NCBI GenBank assembly: GCA_022844275.1 | Contig: JALHMB010000005.1 | Span: forward strand, 434,001-498,000 | Length of the DNA stretch: 64,000 bases | Direction of reading: 5' to 3' | DNA from: Hyphomicrobiaceae bacterium | Lineage (GTDB): Bacteria > Pseudomonadota > Alphaproteobacteria > Rhizobiales > Hyphomicrobiaceae | Part shown: one piece after another, positions 34,195 to 43,399 of the stretch | Numbering within the stretch: position 1 is the stretch's first letter | How the letters are laid out: every line of letters starts with the position of its first letter | The notes under the pieces: model-generated | What the model was told of the DNA's origin: nothing | Databases searched by the model: none | The model's input: only the letters and a program-made list of their open reading frames with translations | Made by a program: the position numbers and the translations under genes

Positions 34195-35259
34195 CTAGAG
34201 AATGGCGAGCAGCACGCCGGCAACAAGGAGCGCGGCAGCGAGACCGCCAAGAAAGGCCGGGACTGCGCTCGGCGGCGTGGCGACGACAGGAATGCGGCGA
34301 CCGGAGCGCTCCGCCCGCGCCCGCTGGATGATCATCGGCGAGTTCTGCGTCAATTCGGATGCGTTTGGCTCGTCCATGCGTTCACGTGCGGCTCGGGTAG
34401 GCGGGGATAGTGTCAGCGTCGGCGGAGCGCGCTCTGGTGCCGGCGACGGCAACGGTGGCGGGGCTTCGCGTGCGGGCTCTGGTTCTGGTGCAGCCGTCTC
34501 GGGGGTGGGGGGCGGCGCCAACTGCTCGATGAGCGTTCGTGGTACCGGCGCCTGGTCCTCTGCGTGTTGCGAAGCGTCATACGACGGCGGGAAGCTGTTC
34601 AGCTGATCCAGCAAGGTCTGTTGGCGGCGGATCAGATCCACGAGGCGGACATCGGGTTCGGAATGATCCGCCAGCATCAGCGGCTGGTTCACAGCCGCGG
34701 TTGCATCCTGCTCGGAAATGGGCTCGACAATCGAAACGACGGCAGTTTCGAGTGCTTCTTCGTCGGTCCCGTCGGCCTCAGCAATTGCGCCATCGACGGG
34801 CGCACCGAACTCTTCCCCTGCAAACCGTAGCGGCTCTACTGGGGCCGCGGAAGCAAGCGCGGGCAATGTCGTTGAGGTCGGCGCGACGTCGTTGGCGGCT
34901 TCCGGTGCCGGCAGCTGTGCGCTCGAAATGGCGAGGAATGGCACTACGGGTCTTGGGGCCGCATCCGTTTCGATCAGCGAGCTGTCGGGCGTGTCGGGCT
35001 GCTGCTCGCGGCCGAGCGCAAGAATGGACGCGAGTGAGACCGGCTCGAACTCGACGTCGGTGCCTTCGAGCGTGCTGTCGTCGTCGTCGGATGTTGGAAT
35101 TCCGCCTTGCGAGAAGCGCAGAGCCAGTTCGCGCAGGCGCCGGGCGCCGATGTCCTCCGCAGGTTGCGGCTCGGCGTCCATGCTACGGGCGAGCAGCAGC
35201 GGCGCAGGAGTCATGGTTTCCGCCGTCGTCTCGTGGCTGAAGCGCTGTCGTGTGCTCAT
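34195..35259 (-). CDS. Acidic, proline-rich tail-anchored protein of unknown function
   Basis: The 354-residue protein has almost no predicted globular structure. An acidic Ala/Glu/Asp-rich body (residues about 50-230) and a proline-rich linker (LAPPPTPETAAPEPEPAREA, then PPPLP) precede a basic patch (RARAERSGRRIPVV) and a single C-terminal membrane helix (FLGGLAAALLVAGVLLAIL) with nothing after it. This layout is typical of tail-anchored or polar-scaffold proteins in alphaproteobacteria. It is followed upstream by a coiled-coil membrane protein and eipA, all on the minus strand. I do not recognise a family. Confidence 0.65.
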   Translation of the reverse strand: MSTRQRFSHETTAETMTPAPLLLARSMDAEPQPAEDIGARRLRELALRFSQGGIPTSDDDDSTLEGTDVEFEPVSLASILALGREQQPDTPDSSLIETDAAPRPVVPFLAISSAQLPAPEAANDVAPTSTTLPALASAAPVEPLRFAGEEFGAPVDGAIAEADGTDEEALETAVVSIVEPISEQDATAAVNQPLMLADHSEPDVRLVDLIRRQQTLLDQLNSFPPSYDASQHAEDQAPVPRTLIEQLAPPPTPETAAPEPEPAREAPPPLPSPAPERAPPTLTLSPPTRAARERMDEPNASELTQNSPMIIQRARAERSGRRIPVVATPPSAVPAFLGGLAAALLVAGVLLAIL

Positions 35260-35345
35260 CAAGTTGACCTGGGCCTGGATGCTGGCCGCCCGCTATCGTC
35301 CTGGTACTCTGCGGCAATTGTTTGCTCACTTGAAGACAATCCGAA

Positions 35346-36707
35346 CTAAGCCTTCGACAGATTTGAGATCCGGTCGAGCAGACGGGACTTGATGCGCGCG
35401 GGCCGGCGGTCCTGGTCCGCCTCCTTTGCCTCGTCGGACGTGCCAGCATCTGCGGTCCCATTCGGGGCCGTAGCACCGTTCTCGGCCTTGGCAGTGGAGG
35501 CCGCAGGCTCTGGGGCCGGGGGAGGCTTGAGCTCGTCGCCCTCGGCTGAACCGGCCACGGCTTCATCATCCTCGGTCTCGCGTCGCGATTGAGCCACGCG
35601 CTCGGCCAGCGTCAGGCGGGGGATGGCGCGGCGCTCGCGCGGTGGCCCATTGACGGAGATGCCGGCGGTATCAGAGAGGGGCAGCGTTCCGCCGCCGAGG
35701 CGGCCAACTGTTGCGGCGTTGTCCGCAGCCTGGCGCGTGAGCTGCTCCTGGAGGGACGCAACCTCGCTCTTGAGAGATTTAATAAGGGTTTCCTGCTCGC
35801 CGGCCTTCTCCTCGAGGGCGTTGAGAGAGGCCAAGAGCGCGAGGCGGCTTTGGCCGCCCACGTCCTTGTTCGTCTTCTCATGGATCGCGACGCTTGCCTT
35901 GAGCCGTTCGATCTCCTGATCCCGCGCGGCGGCAAGTGCCCTCGCCTCGCGCAGTTGCTTTGCGCTCTCTTCGGCGTCCTTCACTACAGCCGCGCGCGCA
36001 GCGATGCCTTTAGTCTCGGCGATGGATTTCTGCAGGCGGTCGATCAGTGCGCTCTGTTCGCGCGAGCGCGTGCGGAGCGCCTGCAGCTCGACACGCATGG
36101 CAATGACGGCATCGGTCCCACCGTCCACGGCAGCGGCCCCCGCCTTGGCGCCGGCCGCCTCGATTGCAGTCGTGAGCGTCTGCACTTCGCGCTTCAATTG
36201 CTCATTGATCGCGTTGGCCTCGGTCAGGGCACGCGCTTGCCGTTCGGCAGAACGAGTAAGACTCGCGATCTCGTCGTCGCGTCCGGAGAGATGGCGCTTG
36301 GCTTCGCTGAGGCGTTCCTCGAGACGCGGGAGCCGATCGGCAACGGTCTGCTCGAGCACGCTACGCGCATTGACCGCACCTTCGAGCGAAGCCTTGAGCG
36401 CTTCGACATCGGCCTCCAGGCCATTGATGCGGGCATCGCGGCGATTGAGCTCGATGAGCTGGCGCGCGGCGGAGAGCTTGACCTTGTCGAGCTCGACCTG
36501 CTGATGATGGATCTTGAGCGCGTACTCGGCCCGCATCCGGTCCTTGTCGGCGCGGATTTCCGCCTCGGTAAGTGGCATGGACTCGCGCAGCCGCTCGGAA
36601 GTCAGCCGCACGGCGCGGGCCCAGAAGCCGGGCGCGGCCAGGAGCCACAGGAGGCTCGCGGCAAGAAAGCCGAGCACCGCGAACATCACTGATTGGATCG
36701 TGATCAA
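35346..36707 (-). CDS. Membrane-anchored long coiled-coil protein
   Basis: The protein has 453 residues from TTG 36707. An N-terminal membrane helix (IQSVMFAVLGFLAASLLWLL) is followed by ~300 residues of charged heptad-like sequence with long Ala/Glu/Lys/Arg runs (coiled coil about 35-345) and then an acidic, proline/alanine-rich disordered tail ending in a basic patch (RPARIKSRLLDRISNLSKA). I chose TTG 36707, which has GAGG nine bases upstream and starts just before the helix. The frame is open to 36878 but that part is glycine/proline-rich and unlike a protein start. Likely a structural or scaffold protein. Confidence 0.65.
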   Translation of the reverse strand: MITIQSVMFAVLGFLAASLLWLLAAPGFWARAVRLTSERLRESMPLTEAEIRADKDRMRAEYALKIHHQQVELDKVKLSAARQLIELNRRDARINGLEADVEALKASLEGAVNARSVLEQTVADRLPRLEERLSEAKRHLSGRDDEIASLTRSAERQARALTEANAINEQLKREVQTLTTAIEAAGAKAGAAAVDGGTDAVIAMRVELQALRTRSREQSALIDRLQKSIAETKGIAARAAVVKDAEESAKQLREARALAAARDQEIERLKASVAIHEKTNKDVGGQSRLALLASLNALEEKAGEQETLIKSLKSEVASLQEQLTRQAADNAATVGRLGGGTLPLSDTAGISVNGPPRERRAIPRLTLAERVAQSRRETEDDEAVAGSAEGDELKPPPAPEPAASTAKAENGATAPNGTADAGTSDEAKEADQDRRPARIKSRLLDRISNLSKA

Positions 36708-36922
36708 GCCCGCATTCCTCGGCCCGAACCCTCGGCTTGTTCCACCGTTCACTCGGGGGTCGGTGCCGGCCCCCCAGGTCCAGCCGTGGTTCCCACCTGG
36801 GGTCCCCTGCCCCAGATCCCCCTCAGGGATTACCCCTTCGGGCGGCTCGAATGCCAACGCCGAGGCCCTTGCGGGCACCGGTGCTGCACGTCCCTACCTC
36901 TAACCTTCCAATGCCTTGCGAC

Positions 36923-37879
36923 TCAGAAGGGATTCCAGGTCGGGCGACGTGTATACTTCAAATAGCCGATATTGGCGCCCATGCGAAGGCCAATCCCCGA
37001 GCGAATCGGGGCGAGAACCATCTCGCCATTCGCCTGGAAGTTGATGCCGACGCCGCCGACGACGTAGGCCGAGCCTTCGACACCGCCGAAGCGCTGGTAG
37101 ATGTCGTGAGGATCGCGCATCCGATAGACGAGGATCATGGTCTTGGAGCCGTCACCGCCGGCGTCATACCCGATGGAGGGGCCTTGCCAGTAGACGGGAT
37201 GCTGGCCGGCGTCTCGCGTGTAGAGCGTTCCGCGGCCATACCTCAGACCCGCCACGAAGGCGCCGCCGAGGTCTTCGCCGAGGATGTAGCCGTTCGGGCG
37301 TCCCTGCTTGCGGAACGCATACTCGATGACGCTGCCGAGCCCCTGGCTGACGGCGCCGAAGAAGCCGTGGCCGGCGCGCGTGATCTCGTTCATTGAGTAC
37401 GTGCCGTCGCCGGGATCCTCCTCGTAGTAGCCACGGCCGGGTGGCGGGGGCGGTGCATAGCCGTCGCGATAGGGCGCAGCTTCCCGGTATGGAGGCGGCG
37501 CGCCGTAGGCAGGCCCGCTTTCGCGCGGCGGCTGATAGTAGGGCTCCGGTCGCGGTGCTGGCGGCGGGCTGTAGGAATCGCGGGAGCCACCGTAGGACGG
37601 AACCTGCCGGCCGGTCTCGTAGGGTGGCCGATATGGCGGAGGATCCTGGAGCGTATCACGCTCGACATACCCGCCCCCTGCCTGGGCGAGTCGGAGCTGC
37701 GGCGATGAAGCGCCCGGCAAGGCGGCATCGCCCTCGCCGGCGGGCATGGCATGGACGATCGGAGCCCCATCGCGATCAAGGGCGGTGATCTGGGCCGTAG
37801 CCGGTGCAAGCCCGAAACCGAGAGCGAGGCCAAGCGCCAATGCGCCGACCTGCAGTCGCATCGATGTCGTCATGAGCAT
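36923..37879 (-). CDS. eipA: EipA-like envelope integrity protein (DUF1134)
   Basis: The 318-residue protein has a signal peptide (hydrophobic core VGALALGLALGFGLAPATAQ) and a ~120-residue Pro/Tyr-rich linker (PPPYRPPYETGRQVP and similar). The C-terminal ~190-residue DUF1134 domain contains HGFFGAVSQGLGSVIEYAF and LGGAFVAGLRYGRGTLYT, then GYDAGGDGSKTMILVYRM. In Brucella EipA this domain is a small beta-barrel required for envelope integrity. It is secreted to the periplasm. The start was set at 37879 (MLMTTSMRL), with an alternative at 37873. It lies upstream of two other envelope-like genes on the same strand. Confidence 0.88.
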   Translation of the reverse strand: MLMTTSMRLQVGALALGLALGFGLAPATAQITALDRDGAPIVHAMPAGEGDAALPGASSPQLRLAQAGGGYVERDTLQDPPPYRPPYETGRQVPSYGGSRDSYSPPPAPRPEPYYQPPRESGPAYGAPPPYREAAPYRDGYAPPPPPGRGYYEEDPGDGTYSMNEITRAGHGFFGAVSQGLGSVIEYAFRKQGRPNGYILGEDLGGAFVAGLRYGRGTLYTRDAGQHPVYWQGPSIGYDAGGDGSKTMILVYRMRDPHDIYQRFGGVEGSAYVVGGVGINFQANGEMVLAPIRSGIGLRMGANIGYLKYTRRPTWNPF

Positions 37880-38228
37880 GTGTCGCCCGCTGAGCACGAG
37901 TGCTGGAATCCCTCTTGGCGATTGTCCGCAACGGGCCGGTTTTCGGGACCCACCTTGCAATCAAACGCACTAGCGGCCGCGCCACAGCGGCCGTAAGGTC
38001 AATAAAGTCTTGCCGGCAAAGTGTTACCAAACTGTGGCCTCGATGGGCGAAGTGCCCGAGTTCGGCCGCAAATTCACATGTTTCGGTGGCGTTCAGGTCG
38101 GCAGGTCATGCCACGAGTGCGCTCGTTGCGCCTGTGGCAGCCCGGCACTAACCTCTGAGGCATTCGGACCGCAAAGTGCCGGTCTCAAAGAAACGTAAAC
38201 CGCGGGAAGAAACCGGAAGGGGCTCGCA
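37880..38228. other. Divergent intergenic region between eipA and the Rossmann-type gene
   Basis: About 350 bases without a gene, holding the promoters of eipA (minus) and of the gene at 38229 (plus). A GC-only hairpin (CGGCCGC / GCGGCCG, loop of six, 37974-37993) is the only clear structure. No promoter match stands out. Confidence 0.45.
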
Positions 38229-39299
38229 ATGGCAAGGAAATACAAGACGCTGGTCATGGGCGCGTCCTACGGGTCGCTGCTCGGTACGAAGCTGGCGATG
38301 GCGGGGCACGACACCGTGCTCGTCTGCCTGCCGGCCGAGGTGGAGAAGATCAACGCCGACGGCGCCCTCGTGAAGATCCCCGTTCGGGGCCGCGAGGGGC
38401 TCGTCGAGATCAACAGCCGCAAGCTCCCGGGCAAGGTGAGCGCGGCGGGACCGGCGAGCGTCGATCCCAAGGAATTCGACCTCATCGCGCTCGCCATGCA
38501 GGAGCCCCAGTACCGCACACCCGGCGCCCGCGAGCTTCTGCAACTCGTAGCCAAATCTGGCCGGCCATGCATGTCGATCATGAACATGCCGCCACTGCCC
38601 TATCTCGCGCGCATTCCCGGCCTCGACGTCAGCAAGCTGCGCCATTGCTTCACCGACGCCACAGTGTGGGATGCCTTCGATCCGAAGATGATGACGCTAT
38701 GCAGCCCCGATCCGCAGGCCTTCCGTCCGCCCGAGGAGCCGGTCAATGTGCTGCAGGTGCGCCTGCCGACCAACTTCAAGTCGGCGCGCTTCGAGAACCC
38801 CGAGCACACCGCGATCCTCCAGCAGATGGAGAAGGATATCGAGGCCGCGCGCTTCGACGTCGGCGGCGAGAAGATTGAAATCCCCGTCAAGCTCAAGGTG
38901 CACGACTCGGTGTTCGTGCCGCTCGCCAAGTGGGCGATGCTGCTCGCGGGCAACTATCGCTGCGTGCAGCAGGATACCGTGCGGCCGATCAAGGAGGCCG
39001 TGCATTCCGATCCTGCGGCGAGCAAGGCGGTCTTCGACTGGGTCGTCGATCTCTGCGTGTCGCTCGGCGCGAACAAGGCCGATCTCGTGCCCTTCGAGAA
39101 GTACGCTGCTGCGGCGCAGTCACTGCTGACGCCATCATCGGCAGCGCGTGCGTTGGCCGCCGGCGCACCGAACATCGAACGCGTCGACCTGCTCGTCCAG
39201 GGCATCGCGGCATCGAAAGGACGCTCGCATCCAGAGGTCGACAAGACGGTCGCCCTCGTCAATGGATGGCTCGAGAAAAATCGCAAAAAGGCATCCTGA
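38229..39299 (+). CDS. Ketopantoate-reductase-like Rossmann protein
   Basis: The 356-residue protein has an N-terminal nucleotide-binding segment (TLVMGASYGSLLGTKLAMAGHD, then VCLPAEV) with a G-x-S-x-G-x-x-x-x-x-A glycine pattern, like the first domain of PanE/ApbA-type oxidoreductases. The middle and C-terminal helices resemble the 6PGDH-type all-alpha domain. The usual catalytic lysine context of KPR is not obvious, so it may be another 2-hydroxyacid or opine-like dehydrogenase. It opens the catabolic region; its stop is 10 bases before repeat copy 1. Function unknown. Confidence 0.6.
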   Translation: MARKYKTLVMGASYGSLLGTKLAMAGHDTVLVCLPAEVEKINADGALVKIPVRGREGLVEINSRKLPGKVSAAGPASVDPKEFDLIALAMQEPQYRTPGARELLQLVAKSGRPCMSIMNMPPLPYLARIPGLDVSKLRHCFTDATVWDAFDPKMMTLCSPDPQAFRPPEEPVNVLQVRLPTNFKSARFENPEHTAILQQMEKDIEAARFDVGGEKIEIPVKLKVHDSVFVPLAKWAMLLAGNYRCVQQDTVRPIKEAVHSDPAASKAVFDWVVDLCVSLGANKADLVPFEKYAAAAQSLLTPSSAARALAAGAPNIERVDLLVQGIAASKGRSHPEVDKTVALVNGWLEKNRKKAS

Positions 39300-39309
39300 A
39301 GGAAACAAT

Positions 39310-39476
39310 CTAGTGTGATGATCGAGAAATTCGCCCTACCAGGCAGCACGGTACTGAGCGAATTTCTCGATCTGGATCACACTAACAAGACTATAATTCT
39401 AGTGTCCCTTTTGATTCCGAAGTTCGCTCGGGACACCAGCGTCGAGATCTGGCGAACTTCTGAATCGGGACACTAG
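39310..39476. repeat. Composite palindromic repeat, copy 1 (167 bp)
   Basis: Two consecutive imperfect palindromes. Stem I (arms 39311-39334 and 39358-39384) pairs TAGTGTGAT and ATCGAGAAATTCGC with their complements. Stem II (arms 39399-39427 and 39452-39476) starts CTAGTGTCCC and ends GGGACACTAG, with GAAGTTCGC inside. A third partial copy of the end sequence, TCGGGACACCAG, lies within loop II. A second copy of identical length is at 49814-49980. It ends two bases before the start codon of the peptidase gene. Confidence 0.85.
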
Positions 39477-39478
39477 AC

Positions 39479-40675
39479 ATGCAGAAGGTCGACAATGCAC
39501 AGGCTGTGAACCGTCTTATGCGGTTCCTGGCCGTGGAAGGCGTGACCGGCAAAGAAGCGGCGATCGGCAAAGAAGTCGTCGCCGCGCTCAAGGAAGTGGG
39601 CGTGCCGGCGAAGGCAATCCGCTTCGATGATGCGCACAAGCGCATTCCTGTGCCGTGCGAAACCGGCAACCTGATCGTCGACCTTCCAGGCCGCGGCCGC
39701 CTAGGCAATGGTCCGCGGCTCCTCTTCATGACGCATCTGGATACGGTGCCCCTGTGCGCTGGCGCCAAGCCGAAGATTCAGGGACGCAAGATCGTCAACA
39801 CCGTGCGCACGGCACTCGGTGGTGACAATCGCACGGGTTGCGGCGTGCTCGTCACGCTCGCGGCGGAGCTCGCGGCACAGAAGCTCGATCATCCGCCCCT
39901 GACGCTGCTCTTCACGGTCCGCGAGGAGAGCGGGCTCTGGGGCGCGCGCTTCGTCGATCCGAAAGACCTTAACGGCGTGCGCATCGGCTTCAATTACGAC
40001 GGCCGCTCGGCGTCGCACGTGACCGTCGGCGCAGTCGGCGCCGATCGCTGGGAGGTCGAGATCACCGGTCGCGCCGCCCATGCCGGCGGTGCGCCCGAGC
40101 GCGGCATCAGCTCGACTCTTATCCTTGCCGAGGCCCTCTCCGACGTGCGCCGCGGTGGCTGGTTCGGCAAGGTCGTGCACGGCGACAAGGTCGGCACGAG
40201 CAATGTCGGTCCCGTCTCGGGTGTCACCGGCGGTCCCGCGGGTGATGCAACCAATGTCGTCACGGACTTCGTGCGCGTGCGTGGCGAGAGCCGCAGCCAT
40301 GACGCCAAGTTCCACAAGGAGATCACGACGGCCTACAAGGCGGCTTTCGCCAAGGCGGCTGCGGGGGTCACGAACGTCCAGGGCCAATCCGGCAAGGTGA
40401 AGTTCGTCTCCCACACGGATTACTACCCTTTCCGCATCAAGGAGAGCGCGCCCGTCGTGCAGAGGTCCATCGAGGCCGTGACTGCGCAGGGCATCAAGCC
40501 GGAGGTGCGGGTCGCGAATGGCGGGCTCGATGCTAACTGGCTGGTCCGCCACGGCATTCCGACCGTTACGTTCGGAGCCGGACAGAACGAGCCCCATACC
40601 GTGGACGAGTGGATCGACCTCAAGGAGTACGAGGCAGCCTGCGGCCTTGCGGTCCAGCTCGCGACCATGAGTTAA
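39479..40675 (+). CDS. M20-family metallopeptidase (PepT/tripeptidase-like)
   Basis: The 398-residue protein has the M20 two-zinc site: FMTHLDTVP (His and Asp), GGDNRTG (bridging Asp), VREESG (catalytic and ligand Glu), an Asp in NYDGRSA, and HTVDEW (His near the C-terminus). The dimerisation domain (about 190-320) interrupts the catalytic domain. PepT-like cytosolic peptidases cleave short peptides; the family also includes carboxypeptidases and deacylases. The ATG at 39479 follows directly on the palindromic repeat and lacks an obvious Shine-Dalgarno sequence outside it. A hairpin overlaps its stop codon. Confidence 0.87.
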   Translation: MQKVDNAQAVNRLMRFLAVEGVTGKEAAIGKEVVAALKEVGVPAKAIRFDDAHKRIPVPCETGNLIVDLPGRGRLGNGPRLLFMTHLDTVPLCAGAKPKIQGRKIVNTVRTALGGDNRTGCGVLVTLAAELAAQKLDHPPLTLLFTVREESGLWGARFVDPKDLNGVRIGFNYDGRSASHVTVGAVGADRWEVEITGRAAHAGGAPERGISSTLILAEALSDVRRGGWFGKVVHGDKVGTSNVGPVSGVTGGPAGDATNVVTDFVRVRGESRSHDAKFHKEITTAYKAAFAKAAAGVTNVQGQSGKVKFVSHTDYYPFRIKESAPVVQRSIEAVTAQGIKPEVRVANGGLDANWLVRHGIPTVTFGAGQNEPHTVDEWIDLKEYEAACGLAVQLATMS

Positions 40676-40690
40676 CGCTTAGGTTAACTC
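40669..40690 (+). terminator. Hairpin overlapping the peptidase stop codon
   Basis: GAGTTAAC and GTTAACTC form a perfect 8-bp stem with a 6-base loop, including the TAA stop at 40673-40675. No U-run follows, so termination is uncertain. The two inverted TTAAC elements could also be a protein site. Confidence 0.35.
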
Positions 40691-40863
40691 GTACGCCGTA
40701 ACGTCGCTCAAGTTCAGCGAAAAAGTGATTCGCCGCGTGGCACGCCGTTCCCTCGCCTCAAAGGGGGCGGCGCCGCCGTGCGCGGCCGCAAATCCGGCGT
40801 GGCGGTGGGCCATGCTTCGCGACCGCCATCGCGCACCAAGGTCAGCTTGCAGGAGCATCCATT

Positions 40864-41841
40864 ATGCGCACGTCCACACCGACGACACAGGGACCATCGG
40901 GCTCCGGCCGTCCTGGCCTGCCGACTCTCAAGCTCGGGAGCCTCGGGCTCGCGATCATCGCAGCCCTGGCGCTGATCACAGTCTGGCTCGGCATCTACCG
41001 CATCGACGCGGGCCACGTCGGTATCGTCAAGCGCTTCGGCAATGTGATCGACGTCGCCGACCCCGGCTTGCACATCAAGCTGCCCTGGGCAGATACCGTC
41101 GAGGAAATGGAAGTGCGCGAGCGCGCCTTCAACATGACGCTCGAGGCTGCCTCTCAGGATCCGCTGGAAATCCCCATCCAGGTGACCGTCAACTGGCTCG
41201 TGAAGCGCGAGAAGGTCAAGGAGCTCTACGTCCAGTTCGGCAGCCTCGATCAGTTCGAGAAGCGGATCATTCTTCCGCGCTTGAACGACACCGTGAAGGG
41301 CATAACGAGCGCCTATACGGTCAACGATCTGCTGCGCAAGCGCACGGAATACCGCGATCGCTCCATGGAGACCTTCGCCAAGCGCATGCCCGATGACGTT
41401 GAGATCACCGGCTTCTCGGTGGTGAATATCGGCTTCCCGCCCGAGTACACCAAGGCCATCCGCGACAAGCAGGTCGCGCGTGAGCAGGCGGAGACGGAGA
41501 AGTTCGTGCTCGAGCGTCAGCGCCTGACCTCGACGCAAACGACGCAGAGTGCCGAGGCTCAGCGCGATGCCGACAAGGCCCGCGCCGACGGCCGCGCTTA
41601 TGAGATCAAGGTGCAGGGCGAGGCGCAGGCTGATGCGATCCGCATCATGGGTGCGGCGCTCGCGCAGAATCCCCTCGTCGTCGAGTACCGCAAGGTCGAC
41701 AAGTGGACGGGTACGTTCCCGACGACGTTCATGGGCGGCGATGCGGGCGCGAACACGCTCTGGAGCATGCCGGGAACGGGTACGCCACCGCCGGCCGGAG
41801 GCACGCCACGCGCCGCGAACGCGCAGCAGCCGAGGCAGTGA
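40864..41841 (+). CDS. SPFH/prohibitin-family membrane protein
   Basis: The 325-residue protein has a proline-rich N-terminus, one membrane helix (about 25-48) and a prohibitin-like SPFH domain: IDAGHVGIVKRFGNVIDVAD, then PGLHIKLPWADTVEEMEVRE. A charged coiled coil (about 195-260; KQVAREQAETEKFVLERQ) and a Gly/Pro-rich tail follow. The family resembles HflC/stomatin and forms large oligomeric rings that organise membrane proteases or microdomains. No FtsH or hflK gene is adjacent. ~190 bases separate it from the peptidase gene upstream. Confidence 0.88.
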   Translation: MRTSTPTTQGPSGSGRPGLPTLKLGSLGLAIIAALALITVWLGIYRIDAGHVGIVKRFGNVIDVADPGLHIKLPWADTVEEMEVRERAFNMTLEAASQDPLEIPIQVTVNWLVKREKVKELYVQFGSLDQFEKRIILPRLNDTVKGITSAYTVNDLLRKRTEYRDRSMETFAKRMPDDVEITGFSVVNIGFPPEYTKAIRDKQVAREQAETEKFVLERQRLTSTQTTQSAEAQRDADKARADGRAYEIKVQGEAQADAIRIMGAALAQNPLVVEYRKVDKWTGTFPTTFMGGDAGANTLWSMPGTGTPPPAGGTPRAANAQQPRQ

Positions 41842-41871
41842 CGCCGCGCGGACTCTGCTAAAGGTGGGCGG

Positions 41872-43128
41872 CTAAGCCTTGCCGCCCACAACCTCCGCCT
41901 TTTCGAGTACGGCGTGCAGCAGCACGTCGGTGCCGGCGGCGGCCCACTCGGGTGTCATGTCCTCGGACTCATTGTGGCTGATGCCGCCAATGCATGGCGT
42001 AAAGATCATTGCCGCCGGCGCGACGCGTGCGACATAGACCGCATCGTGCCCGGCGCCGGAGGTGATATCGCGGGTCGTATAGCCGAGCTTTTTCGCGGCA
42101 TTGCGCACGGCCGTGACGCAGCTCGTCTCGAAGGGCTGCGGCGGGAAGTCGGCGACCATCTTGATTTCGGCACTGACGCCGGTGCGTGCTGCAATCTCCT
42201 CGAGCCCCTTGCGCAGGGCCTTGTCCATGGAGATGAGTTTCTCGCCATCGGGATGGCGGAAATCGACCGTGATGAAAACGCGGCCGGGAATGACGTTGCG
42301 CGAATTCGGATAGACCTCGACCATGCCACACGTCGCGCAGGCACTCGGGTCATGATCGTGGCCGATCCTGTTGACGAGCTCGACGATGCGCGCCGCGCCG
42401 ACGAGCGCATCCTTGCGCCGGTTCATGGGCGTCGGACCGGCGTGGCTCTCGACGCCTATCAGCGTGATCTCGTACCACTTCTGTCCGTTCGCGGCCGTGA
42501 CGATGCCGATGTCGATGCCCTCTTCTTCCAGGATCGGCCCCTGTTCGATATGCAGCTCGAAGAGCGCGTGGACCGGGCGACCGCCGACCTTCTCCGGGCC
42601 TGAATAGCCGATCCGATCCAGCTCCTCGCCGAAGACCTTGCCCTCGGGATCGCGGGTGGCGAGCGCGTCCTCGAGCGTGACCACGCCGGCGAAGACACCG
42701 GAGGCGATCATCGCGGGAGCGAAGCGCGAGCCCTCCTCATTCGTCCACATGCACACTTCGATCGGGTGGCGCGTCTTGATGTCGAGGTCATTGAGCGAGC
42801 GTACGACCTCGAGCGCCGCCATGACGCCGAGAGCGCCGTCGAACTTGCCGCCGGTCGGCTGCGTGTCGAGGTGGCTGCCGATGAGGACCGGCGGCAGACT
42901 GTCGTCGGCGCCTGCGCGGCGCGCGAACATCGAGCCCATCTTGTCGATCTTGATCGTGCAGCTCGCCTTGCGGCACCAATCCCCGAAGAGATCGCGCGAC
43001 TGGCGGTCGAGATCGGTCAGCGTCAGCCGCTTGACGCCACCCTTGGGCGTGCCGCCGATCTTCGCCATTTCCATGAGGCTGTCCCACAGCCGCTTGCCGT
43101 CGATCCTGAGGTTGCTGTCCGCGGTCAT
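41872..43128 (-). CDS. Zn-dependent hydantoinase/carbamoylase family amidohydrolase
   Basis: The 418-residue M20-type enzyme belongs to the N-carbamoyl-L-amino-acid hydrolase / allantoate amidohydrolase / ureidopropionase branch. Metal site: IGSHLDTQPTGGKFDG, MWTNEEGSRF, and HDAVYVARV near the C-terminus (the family's AGHDA motif). The dimerisation domain holds VESHAGPTPMNRR, the substrate-binding arginine region of these amidases. The product would be an amino acid plus ammonia and CO2. It converges on the SPFH gene. The catabolic neighbourhood favours amino-acid or ureide breakdown. Exact substrate open. Confidence 0.88.
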   Translation of the reverse strand: MTADSNLRIDGKRLWDSLMEMAKIGGTPKGGVKRLTLTDLDRQSRDLFGDWCRKASCTIKIDKMGSMFARRAGADDSLPPVLIGSHLDTQPTGGKFDGALGVMAALEVVRSLNDLDIKTRHPIEVCMWTNEEGSRFAPAMIASGVFAGVVTLEDALATRDPEGKVFGEELDRIGYSGPEKVGGRPVHALFELHIEQGPILEEEGIDIGIVTAANGQKWYEITLIGVESHAGPTPMNRRKDALVGAARIVELVNRIGHDHDPSACATCGMVEVYPNSRNVIPGRVFITVDFRHPDGEKLISMDKALRKGLEEIAARTGVSAEIKMVADFPPQPFETSCVTAVRNAAKKLGYTTRDITSGAGHDAVYVARVAPAAMIFTPCIGGISHNESEDMTPEWAAAGTDVLLHAVLEKAEVVGGKA

Positions 43129-43399
43129 GACGCACTTTCTTTGATTTCGATCAAGAGAGCCGCGCGATGCGGCCCGGCACCTGGCCAGCCCATATATGTC
43201 TCAGCGCATGACGGGCCGGCGCCAATGGACTATTGCCATTCGGGCCTGACAATTGGAAGCTGGAACCCTAGGCAGCCTGCCGCTGGCAGGCTCGCTGAAT
43301 AAGGCGTCCGGAAGAGGCGAGCCGGGAGCGAACACGACTGAAGAACGAGACCCACCCGCACAGACCTCCACAGATCCATCTGCACCGGACCCATCCCTT

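Noticed and set aside
37974-37993. GC hairpin as a terminator for eipA or the gene at 38229
   Set aside because: It lies upstream of both divergent genes, so it cannot terminate either, and there is no U-run.
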